The notes beneath the pieces were generated by a model, which saw nothing but the letters and a program-made list of their open reading frames with translations, was not told the DNA's origin and made no database searches. Below, piece by piece: positions 12,261-26,310 of a stretch of DNA of 64,000 nucleotides. The translations under genes and the position numbers were made by a program. The stretch's first letter is position 1. Every line of letters starts with the position of its first letter. Source of the DNA: Carnegiea gigantea (Eukaryota > Streptophyta > Magnoliopsida > Caryophyllales > Cactaceae); assembly GCA_029747015.1 (NCBI GenBank), contig JAKOGI010001558.1, positions 152,305 through 216,304 of the forward strand. The letters run 5' to 3'.

Positions 12261-13582
12261 CTGACAATTAAAGTACATTAAAAACGTAATAAAACTGAAA
12301 ATGTTTATCTTCCATAAAATGCGTGTCCAATCCAACAACAATCTAGATGGACATAAACCTTAAAACATGAACGCCTTGATTGGATTCAAGTAGAACCACT
12401 CCAAGATCCCTCAATCAACAAGGAATACAAACTTTGCCAACTTTTTTTTTTAACAAACTCATAATAGGAGTTGCTAAAATAAAAAATAATGAGCTAAGCC
12501 CAAGTATTTTAAACTCATTTAATCCGTCAACTTGACCAACCTTTGTTGATGTAATCTGTTTACGGAACGTACTGACATGCACACAACATACAAAAGAATA
12601 AAGTTGTCAAATAGGCAAGGTCATTCAGCAAATGTCTCATTTCCAGAATCCACTAATAAACAAATTAATTATTCAAAATTATAAAGGACCTCGTACTAAA
12701 TAATCCACTAATGTTCATTTCGAATAAAGTTTTGTCGTGCCATCCGGCATTCATATCTCAACGATATAAAGTTGTATGTTGTGTTATGATGCCATGTTAG
12801 ACTTTACTAACTCCTATATTAACTAGGAAATAGATCAGATAACACGTCGGGACTCCGCCCGATCTGCCTCGACCCGAATCTCAACAATGAGGGTCAAGCC
12901 TGATTTTTTTTGTCTCCGACCCGCCCGAACCTTCAAATTGATGGTATCCATCTATAATGAGGGTCAAGTTCGGGTACAGGTTTTAACTCTTTGATTTGAC
13001 CCGCTGAACCTCATTTTTTAAAAAAATTAAATTTTAAAATCAAAACAAGATACTTGCGATTTTATTTGTTCAAATCTTTTTCTCTTTCTACATTTTTGTC
13101 TTCTCTTAGCCTTCCCCCTTATTCACCTCTCCAAATTTCACTTGCTCCTAACCTTCTATCGTTCTATATCTAATGTTTGGAGTAATCGTTTTAGTGAACT
13201 AACTGTTTTAATCACTGAATTATGCATTAGAATGTTTGTAATTGCTATGCATTTCATTAGAACATTATATTATCATTTGACCTTTTATTTTGTAGGATGT
13301 TTAATCTTAAATTTTATAATAAAAAAAGAAATTTAGTGAAACATCTCATTTTCTATATACGGAATGTTTGAGGGTCGGATCTGACCCGATAAACCGAGGA
13401 TATCCACAGGATTACGGTCAGAGTTAAGGATATGCTGACTCACATAAAAATCTAGTAGGATCAGGATTGAAAAAATTATATCTGCCTACTATCATGACCC
13501 GAACATCAACTTGACTCGGACTTCAACCTCATTAGATCAACCAAGGAGCACACACACAAACGGAAAGCGAAAAAGGGCAAAC
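12261..13582 (-). other. MSL intron 1 with a GGGTCGG-rich repeat
   Basis: 1.3-kb intron. From about 12840 to 13020 and 13365 to 13520 it is rich in GGGTC/GACCCG words (for example CGACCCGAATCTC, GGTCGGATCTGACCCG). These flank an AT-rich centre, suggesting a small non-autonomous element. Similar words occur in the MITE at 45906-46214. Ends were not resolved. Confidence 0.5.
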
Positions 13583-15795
13583 CTAGAACGAGGCCGAGCA
13601 ACATTGCGAAAAATTTTCCTAGCGGCGGCCTTGGCCTCAACCTCACTCTTAATTTGAGTAGCAGACTCATCTTCTTGGGTGTTAACATCCGTGATTTGCT
13701 CATCCAAGGTGGTCAAAGTCCCATAGCGGACAATTCTCATCAATCTTTTCATACCCCAAGCCGACACATTTTTTTGATTCAGCTTATGCAGATGATCAAT
13801 TGTTATCCCCTCATCAATTTTCTTAGAATTTGACCCAGAGAGCCCAGCGCTATGCCCTATAGGGCTTTTGTAGGGCGTTGACCCACTACCTCCAACAGGG
13901 GTTTTCTCACTCTGGTTAGGCAGGAGGCTTTTGGTACTCTTGCTGCGAGGAAACATGGATGCTTTTAGATCTGGGGGCACGCTAATTCCAGCATTTTGGA
14001 GCATTTGCACCTCTGCGATTGTCCTATCATCGTCTACTTGAGCTTGTTGGAAGCTAAAGAGGGGAGGCCCGGAAAGGGTTTCAATCACAAATTGATCGAA
14101 AAGAGACTCTTGGATTCTATCAAAGAAGGCATTGACATGGAAATTGGATGCACAAACCTTGATAAGCAATGTCTTAAACAGCCATACAACAGCACAAACT
14201 TCTCCAATTACCAAAAGCCTGGTCACGGTCCGAAGGGGCTCACTATTGGCTTCCCTCTCAAGCTTCTTATCAAACAAGAGGTGCCAAGTAAGAAGAACGA
14301 GACCTAGCCAGATGACATTCTGGACAGCCTTCTTGAGCCCATAAACGAAATACAAAACCCGTTTTCGGAGTAGGAAATTCCTCTCGATGAAGAAGACAAT
14401 GATCCGAACCACCCAACCAGAAACTAACCGCCCGCAAATGAGAACAAGGATTGACACTTCCCATTTCCATAAGCTCATTTTCAGAAGAGTCCTGGCTTTT
14501 AAAGCAGGGATGATTAGGCTGCAAATCAAAGCACCAGTAAGGGCAACGAGGCTTACCCATTCAAGAAATACCAAGGTACCAATTTGGGCTTGCTTGAACT
14601 CCTCAGGTACGTCATCGTCAAAGGAGGGGTCATCCTCCTCCTCATGATAATCAAAGCGAGTGTTGATCATCCCTGATTTTTGCAAGTTTCCGGACCTTTG
14701 ATCCAAAGGGATAGGAGGTCTATCAATCAACCTAGACTTGGTCTTTGACCCAAGAGAGATGCTTGCCCTTCGAACAGAATCATTATTCGATCCTGATCTT
14801 AACATTTCCCCACAATGGTTCGGACTAGCACCTGAACCCGAATTACGATTCATAGTTCTCCTGCTATGTACTCCTGCAGCGTTGATCCTAGAGTCGATGT
14901 CATCATTGTTGTCATCATCTTCTCTTGAAATAGAAGAGGAAGAGGAGGAACCCTCATCGACATTGCTATAGATAGAACCGTGCCCAACAGGCTCAGAGAT
15001 TAAAGATTCCTGGAAAGAGACGCGATTCTCCCTCAAATTAGCATCAAAATTGTAGTTTACATTGCTGCCATTGCGTACCGTGCCCATGGCATTTCTATAA
15101 TCACTCAAAACAGAGGTACTAGGACTTAGAATGTCGCTTTGGTTGCGATTCCAGCCCGATCTTGAAAGGGTCTCCGGTGGCAATGGTGGAAGCTGACGGC
15201 GCTGAAGGTCCTCCATCTCCAGTTCCATTTCAGCGGACAGATTTGCCTTCGTTGTTGTCCTTTGGTGCTCCAGGAACCGTCCAATGAGCTTGGATGAAGC
15301 CGAGTCCTCAATCAGAACTGCAGCTTTTGATGGATTTTGAGGTTCTGCCCGAGTCTGGGGCTCCATATGTATCTTGTTGCCAACTTCATCTTCCGGTCGA
15401 CGGAAAGAGAACTCTGGAGAGAGAGAAGGGTTTCCTCTGTCCTCCCTCCAAGGGGATCCAACAGGATTAGTATCACTGCTGGCACGACGGATGCTTCCAC
15501 TTCTAATTTTGGCGCCAGAATCAGTACTAGTGCTGGGCGGCGCTTCAATTTTGACAATGACGTCGCCAGCGGAGGGGCTAATGGGAGAAGCAGGCGAAGC
15601 CAGTTCAGGGGCGGAGGAGGCAGCAGGGTCATGACGGCAGTGGTGAGACAACATTGGATGGTGTTCTTCGGTGTGCGTTTCCTCCTCATCATCATCCAGG
15701 GAAGCAATCCTGCGGTCGTCTTTATGGTGGCCTTGCTTAAATGAGGAGCTACGAGATGACCTCTTGAAGGATGGCCTCCGGAGAGGAAATTCCAT
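13583..15795 (-). CDS. MSL: MscS-like mechanosensitive ion channel (MSL class II), exon 1
   Basis: First coding exon, from ATG at 15795-15793 to a GT donor (complement of 13581-13582); 737 codons plus two bases. The product is a tension-gated channel of the plant plasma-membrane MSL group (MSL4-10 type). Residues 1-400 are hydrophilic, serine- and acid-rich and probably cytosolic. Four hydrophobic helices follow at about 406-432, 446-470, 486-507 and 524-546. A soluble stretch then runs to SAWGMKRLMRIVRYGTLTT and AKAAARKIFRNVARPRS, landmarks of this family. With exons 2 and 3 the coding sequence already reaches 877 codons before the last exons. This exceeds the 734 residues I recall for Arabidopsis MSL10; the excess lies mainly in the N-terminal region. 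Which MSL number it corresponds to cannot be settled here. Open frames on the other strand are shadows. Confidence 0.95.
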
Positions 15796-17388
<1,593 letters not shown>

Positions 17389-17469
17389 ACCATGTCCTTC
17401 CTTCACTGGAGCAATAATATATCGCCAAAACTCCAATTTGGAATCTTTAAGGCTAAAATATAACTAAAA

Positions 17470-19022
17470 CTAATCTAAACTACTTAGAAATTAGGGAAGG
17501 ATGGGGTAATTTTTTTAAAACAATTCGTTAGGGCCGGCTTGAAGTATCGTGCTAGACAAAGACTAGGAAGATGATCAACCTTTGAACACATCATTAGGAG
17601 CATTCATGTCACTTCCTCCACGAGTTACCCGCTCGAAGAACTCGCCACATATTGCCATTACTGAGCAACTTTAAAGGAGGAAACAAAGTCCCCATGGGGT
17701 ACACGCCTAGGTGCCAAACCAACCCTACAACACCCAAGAAAGTATTATAACATAATCGGATATAGGTAAGGTAGCATTGACCCTAAGAAGGTCAACAGGA
17801 CAAGCTAACAATATGTTACAGCATAAAAGTCCAAAAGACAAAACTCAACACCAAACCAAATTACAAGAGGAGCATTTGAAAACAATACAATGAACCACCA
17901 TCTGCAGCATGAATTAACAACCAAAAGAGTTGCCCTCCCATGAAGACCGAACTTACTCTGAACCTGAAAAAGGGGGAAAAGACAAGTTGACCAAACCACA
18001 CGCTCAGTGGATAACTGACACGCTTAAACCCCAACAACATTTGTGCATCATACATTACATATTAGCACACACATATTAATAGCATATTAATAGCGTGGGA
18101 AAGGGAGTAAGAAATTTACTTTTGCTAACTTTCAATAGAATGAAATTGAAACCCTTATTCTTCTTGTTTCCACTTAAAAACTTGTTAAATGTGAGCCATT
18201 TACCCCAAACAAATCATTTTCTCACCTATACTTGCAAACTACTTACAAATAGGTTCAGAACAAAATTTTAGTTTCAGCTTAATGGAACTAAAAAACCTTT
18301 CAAGTCTCTACTTGTGTTAAAACCTTAAGGATAATTATAAATTTCACTTTTTAGATTCAAAACTCATGCTTGGTGGATTTAATTTTGGCTAGTCTAGAGC
18401 TCTTCCTCAATACAGGGGCAAAGCATACCCTTCATACACTTAAGTTCTGAGGCACTAAAGTGTGTGATGTATTCTGCCCTTGTCAAGGTATCACTAACCT
18501 GAAACACATAAGTTAACATTTGGAAACTCGAAAACGCATTGGGAATCTCATGGCTTGGTACGCATAGGCCGAAGCTTTTCATTAGAACTAGACCATATCA
18601 AACTCTCAAGTCATTCACAACAACAAGAATATTTTTCAAAAGTCAACAACTTAGTGAAACACAAAGCTTCAATAAGAAAATTCCTTTTTCAAAATTTTTG
18701 GCTACTCTTCAACTTGTTTAGAAGCCATCATAATTTCAAAAGTTTGATAGACCATCTCGAGCGGCATAATACTTAGGGGGCAACTTCAACACATCATTTT
18801 AAAAGCACCAAACACATATTTGCAATATGATGATATAAAGTTCAAAAGCTCGTGGAATACCATCATTTTGATTTTGCATCCAATCCATCTTACAAGATAA
18901 AAATGAGACAACAGTTCATTAATCAACAAAGCATCCCAAGCATATTATAAAAGTCATGGAAGGAAACTTTGACGACTGTTTAACATAATGAATGAGCTAC
19001 TAATAATTATAAGAGATCAGTT
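17470..19022. other. Non-coding, possible LTR remnant
   Basis: The interval 17520-18060 has the texture of an antisense gypsy LTR (short GC-richer motifs such as CACACGCTCAGTGG among A-rich DNA), but no ends or partner copy are present. The rest to 19022 shows nothing recognisable. Confidence 0.25.
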
Positions 19023-19919
19023 ATAGTGGTTGTCACTATATGAAAACCATCACAATTAAAACAATCTTGAACATTCATTTATCTTTTATTGATCTTAACC
19101 GTTGATCTTATTTTTGTTATTAAGTAGTTTAGAAATGTATTATGAAACTCGCCAAAAATATATAATTAATGATAAAAATAATTTTTATGTGACACTATTT
19201 GGTTGTTCTCCAATCACATTAAAAACACGAACTTATTTTTAAAAAAAATATTTTTCATATTTTCGGCGACAATGCCAGCCCGATGGGTAACTAATATTTT
19301 TTCCGGTGGGAAACATGATTGCCGACTCCCATTCTCTCTCTTTCTCTGGCTAGCTGCGACTCCCAGTCTCTCCCTTCCTCCTTCCAGCGCCGCAGTTGTT
19401 CAAGATTGATAACTAATACAATAGATATGTAAGAGAGGAGGACGACAATGGCACAATGATCGACTACTGTCGGTGACCTTCTTGCTCAAACTGGGACAAC
19501 CTAGTTGCCAGAAAGAGGAAGAGAGAGACTGGGAGTTGCCAGTAGCCAGAAAAAGAGAGATAAAGTGACCCAGTCACCGGAAAGAGGAAGAGAGAAGTTG
19601 GGAGTCGCCAGCAACCAGAGAAAGAGAGAGAATGTGAGCCAGCAATCATGTTTCTCACCGGAAAATTTGTCGCCAAAAATATGCAAAACATTTTTTTTAA
19701 AACAAAATTAAGGTTGTGTTTCCAACGTAATTTGAGAGCAACTAAACAATGTCACATAAAATTATCCTTATCAATATTTACATATTTTTTGTGATTTTCA
19801 GTATACGTTTCTAACTATTTAATAGCAAAAATAAAATCAACAGTTAAGATCAATAAAAAATAAATGAATGCTCAAAATTGTTTTAATTTTGATGGTTGTC
19901 ATACAGTGACAGCCACTAT
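19023..19919. mobile_element. Foldback element with about 250-bp terminal inverted repeats
   Basis: The left arm from 19023 (ATAGTGGTTGTCACTATATG...) is matched by the reverse complement of the right arm ending at 19919 (ATAGTGGCTGTCACTGTATG...). The match persists for roughly 250 bp per arm, to GGCGACA at about 19264 and 19674, at perhaps 85% identity by eye. The interior between the arms is itself composed of inverted GA/TC-rich pieces (AGAGAGAGACTGGGAGT and its complement), so nearly the whole 0.9 kb can fold. Long TIRs and absence of coding fit a Mutator-like MITE. The flanking 9-mers (AGATCAGTT, GGTTATGTT) do not form a clean target duplication. Confidence 0.75.
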
Positions 19920-20716
19920 GGTTATGTTTGGTAAAGAGCTTTTTGGGTGTAAAAAGAATTTTTTTGAGTATTAGCTGTTTGACTCTAGCCCAAAAACTCT
20001 TTGAAGTGTTTGGTTGATTAGCTTTTTAGATTAGCTTTTTATACCCAAAAAACTCTTTTACAAAAAGCTCTTTGGGATAGTTTTCCAAAGAGCTTTTTGG
20101 TATTTACTATTACAATAACCACACTAACCTTATAACTTGGACAAATTTACATTAAATGTCATTTACAAATGATATTCCAAATATTGGATGCTTATGCTTT
20201 AAATTTTTTAATTTATTTTTTTTCTCTTTTGGGACAAGAGTTGTGAATGGTCATGATGTTGAAGATGATGCTTTTATTTTTAACGCTTTATTAATTTAAC
20301 AAATAATTTATTTTAGTTAGTCTTACATGATATATAAATATTTTTTATGTCACATAATTTCAATTGCTATTAAAAAAAACATTTAACATTAAAAAGATAT
20401 TTTGATAATAAGTACTAAAATTAGAAAAAAGTATAAATGTAATTTTTTATATCATATAATCTTAATTCATAATTCATATCAAAAAGAAAAATAAATATCC
20501 AATGAAAAATTGTTTTGTTAGAAAAATAATGAAATTGAGTAATGGGCATAAGTGGAATTTTATCAAATAACTTTGTTAGAAACAGCTAATTTTACCAAAC
20601 ATTTTTTTCACAAACAGCTAATGCAATCAGTTAAGCCAAACAGCTAATACAATAAGCTAATAGCTAATACAATCAGCTAACAACTAATAGCTAACAGCTG
20701 ATTGCCAAACAGGGCC
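19920..20716. mobile_element. hAT-type MITE with AGCT-rich ends
   Basis: Starts GGTTATGTTTGGTAAAGAGC and ends with the reverse complement of GGCCCTGTTTGGCAATCAGC. The shared pattern GG..TGTTTGG.AA..AGCT is typical of plant hAT-derived MITEs. Subterminal AGCTNTTT/AGCTAAT words are repeated in opposite orientation at the two ends. There is no coding sequence. It begins exactly where the foldback element ends. An 8-bp target duplication was not found. Confidence 0.65.
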
Positions 20717-21997
20717 TATAACTTTTTGCTAATTATAAGCATAATTCTCTTTCACAATTCTCACTATTAAGCCTAGAGATTTATCAATTACTAGGTGAGC
20801 TAAAATTTTTTCCTTAATTAGAGCAACTCCTCATTCTCATTTCTTTACCTAAACTCTTGCTAGAGTTTGCTAAAAATCCATTGATGAAGTGACATTCTGA
20901 TATCCTAAATGACTTCATAATGGCTAAGGCTCATCTCTACAATGCTAACATCCACCACGCTACACAAGTTAAGTTTATTTATACATTAATATGCACATAT
21001 TTTATTTTATTTTTTTCATTTCGATTTCTCATCCAGCAAAATTTCTTTTGTTTTTTGGTCTTAACAAACAAATTTAGCTGCCTACAATCTTAACCCAACT
21101 TTCTCCAATCTTTATGCCATATTACAACAAAGTTGTGGTCCCAAATTAACTTCGTCCAATCTCAACAAATGGCATAAAAAAAAATTTATGGGTTCCCAAG
21201 AAAGTATAAATTCATTCACATGGCCTTTATTGCCTTCTAAAATATGCCACACCTGCTAAATTCCCAAATCTCACTTTAAAATCCTAATTTTCATATCCAA
21301 GTTCATATACTACTAATTATTGCTAGATCCAAGCATAAAAGCTTAGATAATTCTCGAAATCACATACGTTCAACAATAAACCCAAAATTCAATTTAGTTT
21401 GAAATTACGATAAATCAAGGAGGAAGGTACCCACTTGAACTTTGAACAAAGAGGAAGTCGAATGCAAGCACAAGAGGTAGTAGGATCTAGTTCTTCAATC
21501 TCAAGCCTTCCTTCTTCTTCCTCTTCTTCTTCATCCCTCTCTCTACTCCGTCTCTCTCCCCTCATGTGGGGGTGTGTGTGTGTGTTGCTAAGAGCTAACC
21601 CCCCTCCCCCAACACCCTTCTTTTTTTTCCTTGCACAAACGTAGCCCCTCTCCCCCTTTTTGCTTTTTTTATTCTCCTTTCTTTCCCTCTCTTTCTTGCT
21701 TGTCTTAGTTGTATCCACACATTTTTTCCCCCTTAATAATTGAGCAAGATAGAAAAGGGGATTTGGGTTTGACCCAATTTAACCAATGTATGACTAGAAT
21801 TTGACCCACATTAAGAAAATCAAATAACCTAAATTTTAAAAGTAATAAATTTATCAATTTAAAACACGCATAGCTCTATAAATAGTTATTAGCCCAAATA
21901 TAGTACGTTACAAAATCATAAAATTTATCGAATAAGTTAACTAAATTAACCTAACTCGCATAATTGACCACAATGAATTTTCTGATCTTTATACTCA
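20717..21997 (-). repeat. Probable 3' LTR region of the chromovirus fragment
   Basis: Read on the minus strand, the integrase fragment is followed by a purine-rich tract (CTAAAGTGGGGG, complement of about 21996-22010), then TGAGTATAAAGATCAG. That is the layout of polypurine tract plus LTR start. The next 1.2 kb toward lower coordinates is AT-rich, with a GA-rich leader-like part (about 21490-21700). The other LTR and the exact end were not found. The frames in 21389-21718 are low-complexity EEEE/SSSS translations, not genes. Confidence 0.4.
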
Positions 21998-22005
21998 CCC
22001 CCACT

Positions 22006-23465
22006 TTAGGAAATTTCATCCTCGAAATTTTGGATACCTACAGTAAAAAGGATGGGATACTTATCATGCATCTCTCGTTCAGGCTTCCAAGTTGCTTCAA
22101 CCACTTTGTGATGCTTCCATAGAATTTTGACATATGTAATGATTTTACTTCTCAGCCTCCTTTCTCTCCTTTCCACGATGCATATACGTTCCTTCACAAA
22201 AGTAAGATTATCTTTGATTTGAAGGGGTTCATAGCGAATTATGAGCATTGGGGGTCAGGCGATTAGCACATACTTGCGGAGGTTAGAAAGCTGAAATACC
22301 TCATATGTGTATTGAAAGAGGGAGGTAAGGTCAATTGGTAAGCCACTAGTCTCACCCTCTGGGGGATTTCAAACAGCCAAATGAATCTAGGGCTTAGTTT
22401 ACCTTTTTACCTAAATCATGACACCCATTAAGGGGTGAAACCTTTAGAAATACATGGTCCCCTACTTCAAACTCCAATGACCTTTTTCTAGTGCCATACA
22501 TAACTCTTTTGTCTACCTTGAGCTGCTTGAAGTCTTTTTTGAATGGTTTTGATGACGTCAATGGTTTGGTCAATCAACTCTATTTCAGACAGTTATGTTT
22601 CCCCTACTTCATCCCAACATACAAGCATCCTATATCACCATCGTTATAATGCTTCAAATGGGGCCACATCAATACTAGCATGATAGCTATTATTGTAGGA
22701 AACTCCACTAAACACAAGTTACGATCCCAGCGACCTACATAGCCTAAGGCACAAGGCCTTAGTATGTCCACCAAGGTTTCAATTGTTCTTGCTAGATGCC
22801 CATCACTGTCCTTACAATTTGGTACCTATTGATGCTTGAAATACATTTCTGAATTTGAAAATGAACTTAATATCTTAGTCTGACACAATGCTAACGGGTG
22901 CACCATGCAGTTTGACTATCTCTTGGATGTGCAGATAGCAAGTTGCTATGAAATGAGAGTGATCTTGATAGCAAGAAAATGAGCAACTTTGGTTAATCTG
23001 TCGACCACTACCCAAATTCCATCACGTTATTTAGTGGTCTTAAGGCAAGCCGATGATGAAATCTATGATGACGTGCTCCCATTTTCATACCCGGATTGGT
23101 AGGGACTGGAGTAAACTACCTGGTTTTTGGTGCTCACTCTTCACTCTTTAGCAGGTCAAGCACCTAACCACATGATCCACCACATCTATTTTCATCCCAA
23201 TCCATCAAAAGTGAGTTTTCAAGTCATTGTACATTTTAGTACTCCCTGGATGAGTAGTGAAGGTGGATTTGTACACTTCTTTCATCACTTCCTTCTTGAG
23301 TTTTATAATTTGGCACATATAATCTCCCTTTACACCAAAGGATGCCCTCTTTGAGATGAAAGCCTTTAATCTTGCCCTCTTCAACCCCCTTCTTGATTTC
23401 GTCTGCTCAGTGTCTTCATCCTGTCGCTGCTTGATTTTATCCACTAGGGGGTGAGGTCACTTGAC
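22006..23465 (-). pseudogene. Ty3/gypsy chromovirus integrase fragment
   Basis: Minus-strand pol remnant in several frames. From high to low coordinate: the end of the RNase H linker and zinc-binding region (LKKEVMKEVYKSTFTTHPG, YNDLKTHF, 23205-23444); degenerate integrase core pieces (WEHVIIDFI, VSDQDIKF); then a VDKRVMYGTRKRSLEFEVGD-like segment. It ends with the C-terminal segment SKIITYVKILWKHHKVVEATWKPE and the end NFEDEIS (22006-22248), resembling the chromodomain-bearing tail of plant chromoviruses. There are many stops and frameshifts; it is inactive. Its higher-coordinate side is cut off at the LTR starting at 23471, so the Tat-like element probably inserted into it. Confidence 0.75.
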
Positions 23466-23470
23466 GTGTT

Positions 23471-23823
23471 TGTAGGCACTAAAAAAAATATATATGTATA
23501 GTACCAAGAGATAAATTTAAATTGATTATTTGGGTCTATTCTTTTAATTGATTTAACTAAATCCAAATTAACTCACAAGTCTTGGCCTGAGCCCAAATAA
23601 TTCTCAAGTCAAGATCTAGTCAAAGCCCGATATGGCCTCCACGTCAAGGCCCAGTCAAATATCAAGTGATGCCCAAGTCAACTCCCAAGTCAAGGCCAAG
23701 TTAAAACTCAAGTGACTCCCAAGTCAATGCACAGTCAAGGGCTAGATTAGCCCTAAGTCAATGTCTAGTTAAGGGTTAACCCCTGGGTCCAACTTGACGG
23801 TCGAATCGACACTGCAATAGGCA
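23471..23823 (+). repeat. 5' LTR of Tat/Ogre-like element 1, part 1
   Basis: Begins TGTAGGCACTAAAAA, identical to the start of the intact LTR at 56859. It shares that LTR's run of CAAGTCAA/AGTCAAAGCCC phrases. It stops being LTR-like at about 23823, where an insertion begins. Parts 2 and 3 follow at 26136 and 33174. Confidence 0.75.
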
Positions 23824-26135
23824 ATGTTAGGTCATAATTTATGCATATTTTTAATAACTATTAGCTTATATTATATGTATTATTTTGTCTAATTTACTTT
23901 ACTGTATGTATTTTTTAGGTTAAGGATTAATAAAGCAAAAAGAAGAAGAAAAGATGTAAAAAAATGGGTTTTATTTATTGAAGGACTTACCAAGTGGATT
24001 TATCAAGTTAGTCCTAAAATAATCATTTATGAAAAACATTCATTTTCGTATTGTGTTATTTGAAGACTAGGATCACAAGAATATTAGTCCTAATTTGAAG
24101 AGGAGTTGGAAAACTTAGAAAATAAGATGCTATGCAAAACTCAGTTGGATTATTCCTACTATACATTCACCATCTCCTAAACCTCCTTCATGTCCACTAC
24201 ACCACCTCCACCATCTCCTAATCTCCATCATCCTCATCATGCCCACAACCGCCCATCAAATCTCCAACTTAACACCACACAACTATCATCTCTTCATCAT
24301 CACCATATTCACCCGTCATCACCAATTATCACAATCAAGATCATCAATGCCACCCTCATCACAATTATCATCTTCTCAACATCAATCATCCATCCCAATC
24401 AACACCAAAATCATCCACCCAACTTCGTCATCACCACCTTTATAATATCGGTCAAAGTATTTTTATTTGTTAAGTTTAGATTGTTATTAAACATGAATTA
24501 TATAGAATTTTTGTGTGTTTTGATTCTTAATATATGTGACTAGTTTTTTTTTAATACTTAGCATAATCTATCTGAAATCATGCTAAATTAATTATTTTGA
24601 AACACGTTCTGTGCTTTATTGTCTAATTGATTTTTCTTCCATGATTCTATAATGGTTTGTGTTTATTGTTCATGATATTTATGTTAGATTAATTAGCATG
24701 CATGTTAATTAGTTTAATATGAATTCATACGATAAATTGAAAGGCTTTAGTACATATAAGCTTTAGTCTTTTCGGCACAAGTATCATTCGAATTGAACAT
24801 AGATGGCTCAAGCCCATCTCTTTTAATTAGGAAATAATTATAGATCTTTATTAAATCAATTTGTTGGAAAATTGATTACAAGGTGTTAAATGATGTTTTT
24901 ATAATGCTCAATGCTCTATTTTGATTAAATTCTTATGCTAGTGCTTGGTTTATCAAACTAGTAGGATTTATATTAGAGTTGGACATAAGTAAACTATAAT
25001 CTAAGGAAAAATAAGGGAAGATCTACTGGTACATGTCATTTATAGTCTACTCAAAGATAGGTCAATTTGTGTATTAATGATAAATATTAATTTTCAGGGT
25101 GGATATATATAATGCTAAGTGCTTTATTAAGTTTGGTATCTTTGATAATTAGTTGTTTACTTTTTAGTTGATTTATTTAGTTTGTTAATTTTAATTCTTT
25201 CATTTGTACAAGTCAATATTAATTTCATTTACATCCCCAAAAGAGGAATCCTTTAGGTCAGTCTTACAAATTTTAGATTAATTATATTTTGATTTTTAGT
25301 GTGGTTTAATTTTCAAATTAATTTTCTGTTTTATTTTTGCTATTATTTATCGGTTTGTCAAAACCCAGGTTAAAAATATTTTCTTTTGTGTTTTTCCATG
25401 TTTTAGACCCATTTAAGGTCTTGATAGAATCCTAATATGCTATTATTAAATTTATAAATTTTTGGACATTATTTGATAATTGTTTCATAATTATTTTGTG
25501 AATTTGATACGTGCAAGTTTTTACTTTAAAAAATCTAGAAATTAAGTTTCTATTGTCATTTTATGTTTTAGGGTTTGATTAAGTCTAGAAAATTAGGTTT
25601 TTCAATATAGTTGATTTTGTTATTTATTTTTATATATTTTAAGTGCATTTTCTTAGTTACTTAATTTTAGATTTTATTTTCTGTCTATATTTTCTTTAAT
25701 TATTTTCTATTTTATTTTTCTAAAAATAATTAGATATATTTATGGGAGTATAAATTTAAATATCTACTATTTATTAGTTTAGGTTATTTTATATGATTTG
25801 TTATATTAATTTTCTGCTTGTTATTTTCTTTTTTTAATTTACAAATTGGTTTTTAGTGATTATTTATGTTTTTAATTTTGTAGAATAAGTAGCTTGAGTA
25901 TTTACTATTTTATTTCCATAATTTAGCTTAAGCTATTTTGGAGTATTAGTAAGTGATTTTTCAGATTTTTATTTTCTTAATTTGATTTATTTTGTAATTA
26001 AAAGAAAAAGTAAAAAATATTAGAGATTGTGCTATATTCTTATGAGATCGATCCTCATGGGGTCTATCCCCACTTTTCTGCGCTATATTCTTATTTATAA
26101 GCCTTAGCAGTGGTTTAATTTGTAGCTGCATGGCA
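23824..26135. mobile_element. 2.3-kb insertion inside the LTR, possibly a solo LTR
   Basis: Starts TGTTAGGTCATAATTTATGC. On either side the 5-mer GGCAA occurs (23819-23823 and about 26133-26137), compatible with a target duplication. The interior is AT-rich. Toward its end it carries GAGATCGATCCTCATGGGG and a repeated CTATATTCTTAT, phrases seen near the ends of large plant gypsy LTRs. A CAC/CAT-rich stretch lies at 24180-24440. No coding region. The right-hand end does not show a clean ...CA, so the solo-LTR reading is tentative. Confidence 0.45.
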
Positions 26136-26310
26136 AGCTTTACAGACTACCAACTAAATAAATCGATTACTCAGAACCTAAGCCAACGCATACTCTCAAG
26201 TCAAATCGATTCAAGCTGAAGCCCAATTATAGGCCCAAAATAGGTCAAGGTCCATCTTGTCCTTCAAGAGGAAAAGAGGGGATTTTCCTATAAATAGACC
26301 CTAAATGGAC
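26136..26310 (+). repeat. 5' LTR of Tat/Ogre-like element 1, part 2
   Basis: Contains AGGTCAAGGTCCATCTTG and TTTTCCTATAAATAGACCCT, aligning with CAAGGCCCATCTTGAC and TTTTCTATAAATAGCCCCCT of the intact LTR (about 57330-57390). This is the LTR promoter (TATAAATA). It is interrupted again at 26310. Confidence 0.75.

Noticed and set aside
13996..15744. Plus-strand open frames opposite MSL exon 1
   Set aside because: Shadows of the long minus-strand coding exon, no recognised family.
21389..21718. 109-residue frame with EEEE and SSSS runs
   Set aside because: GA/CT-rich leader-like region of a probable LTR.
24190..24543. 117-residue frame rich in H, I, T and P
   Set aside because: CAC/CAT-rich low-complexity DNA within an insertion, no motif.
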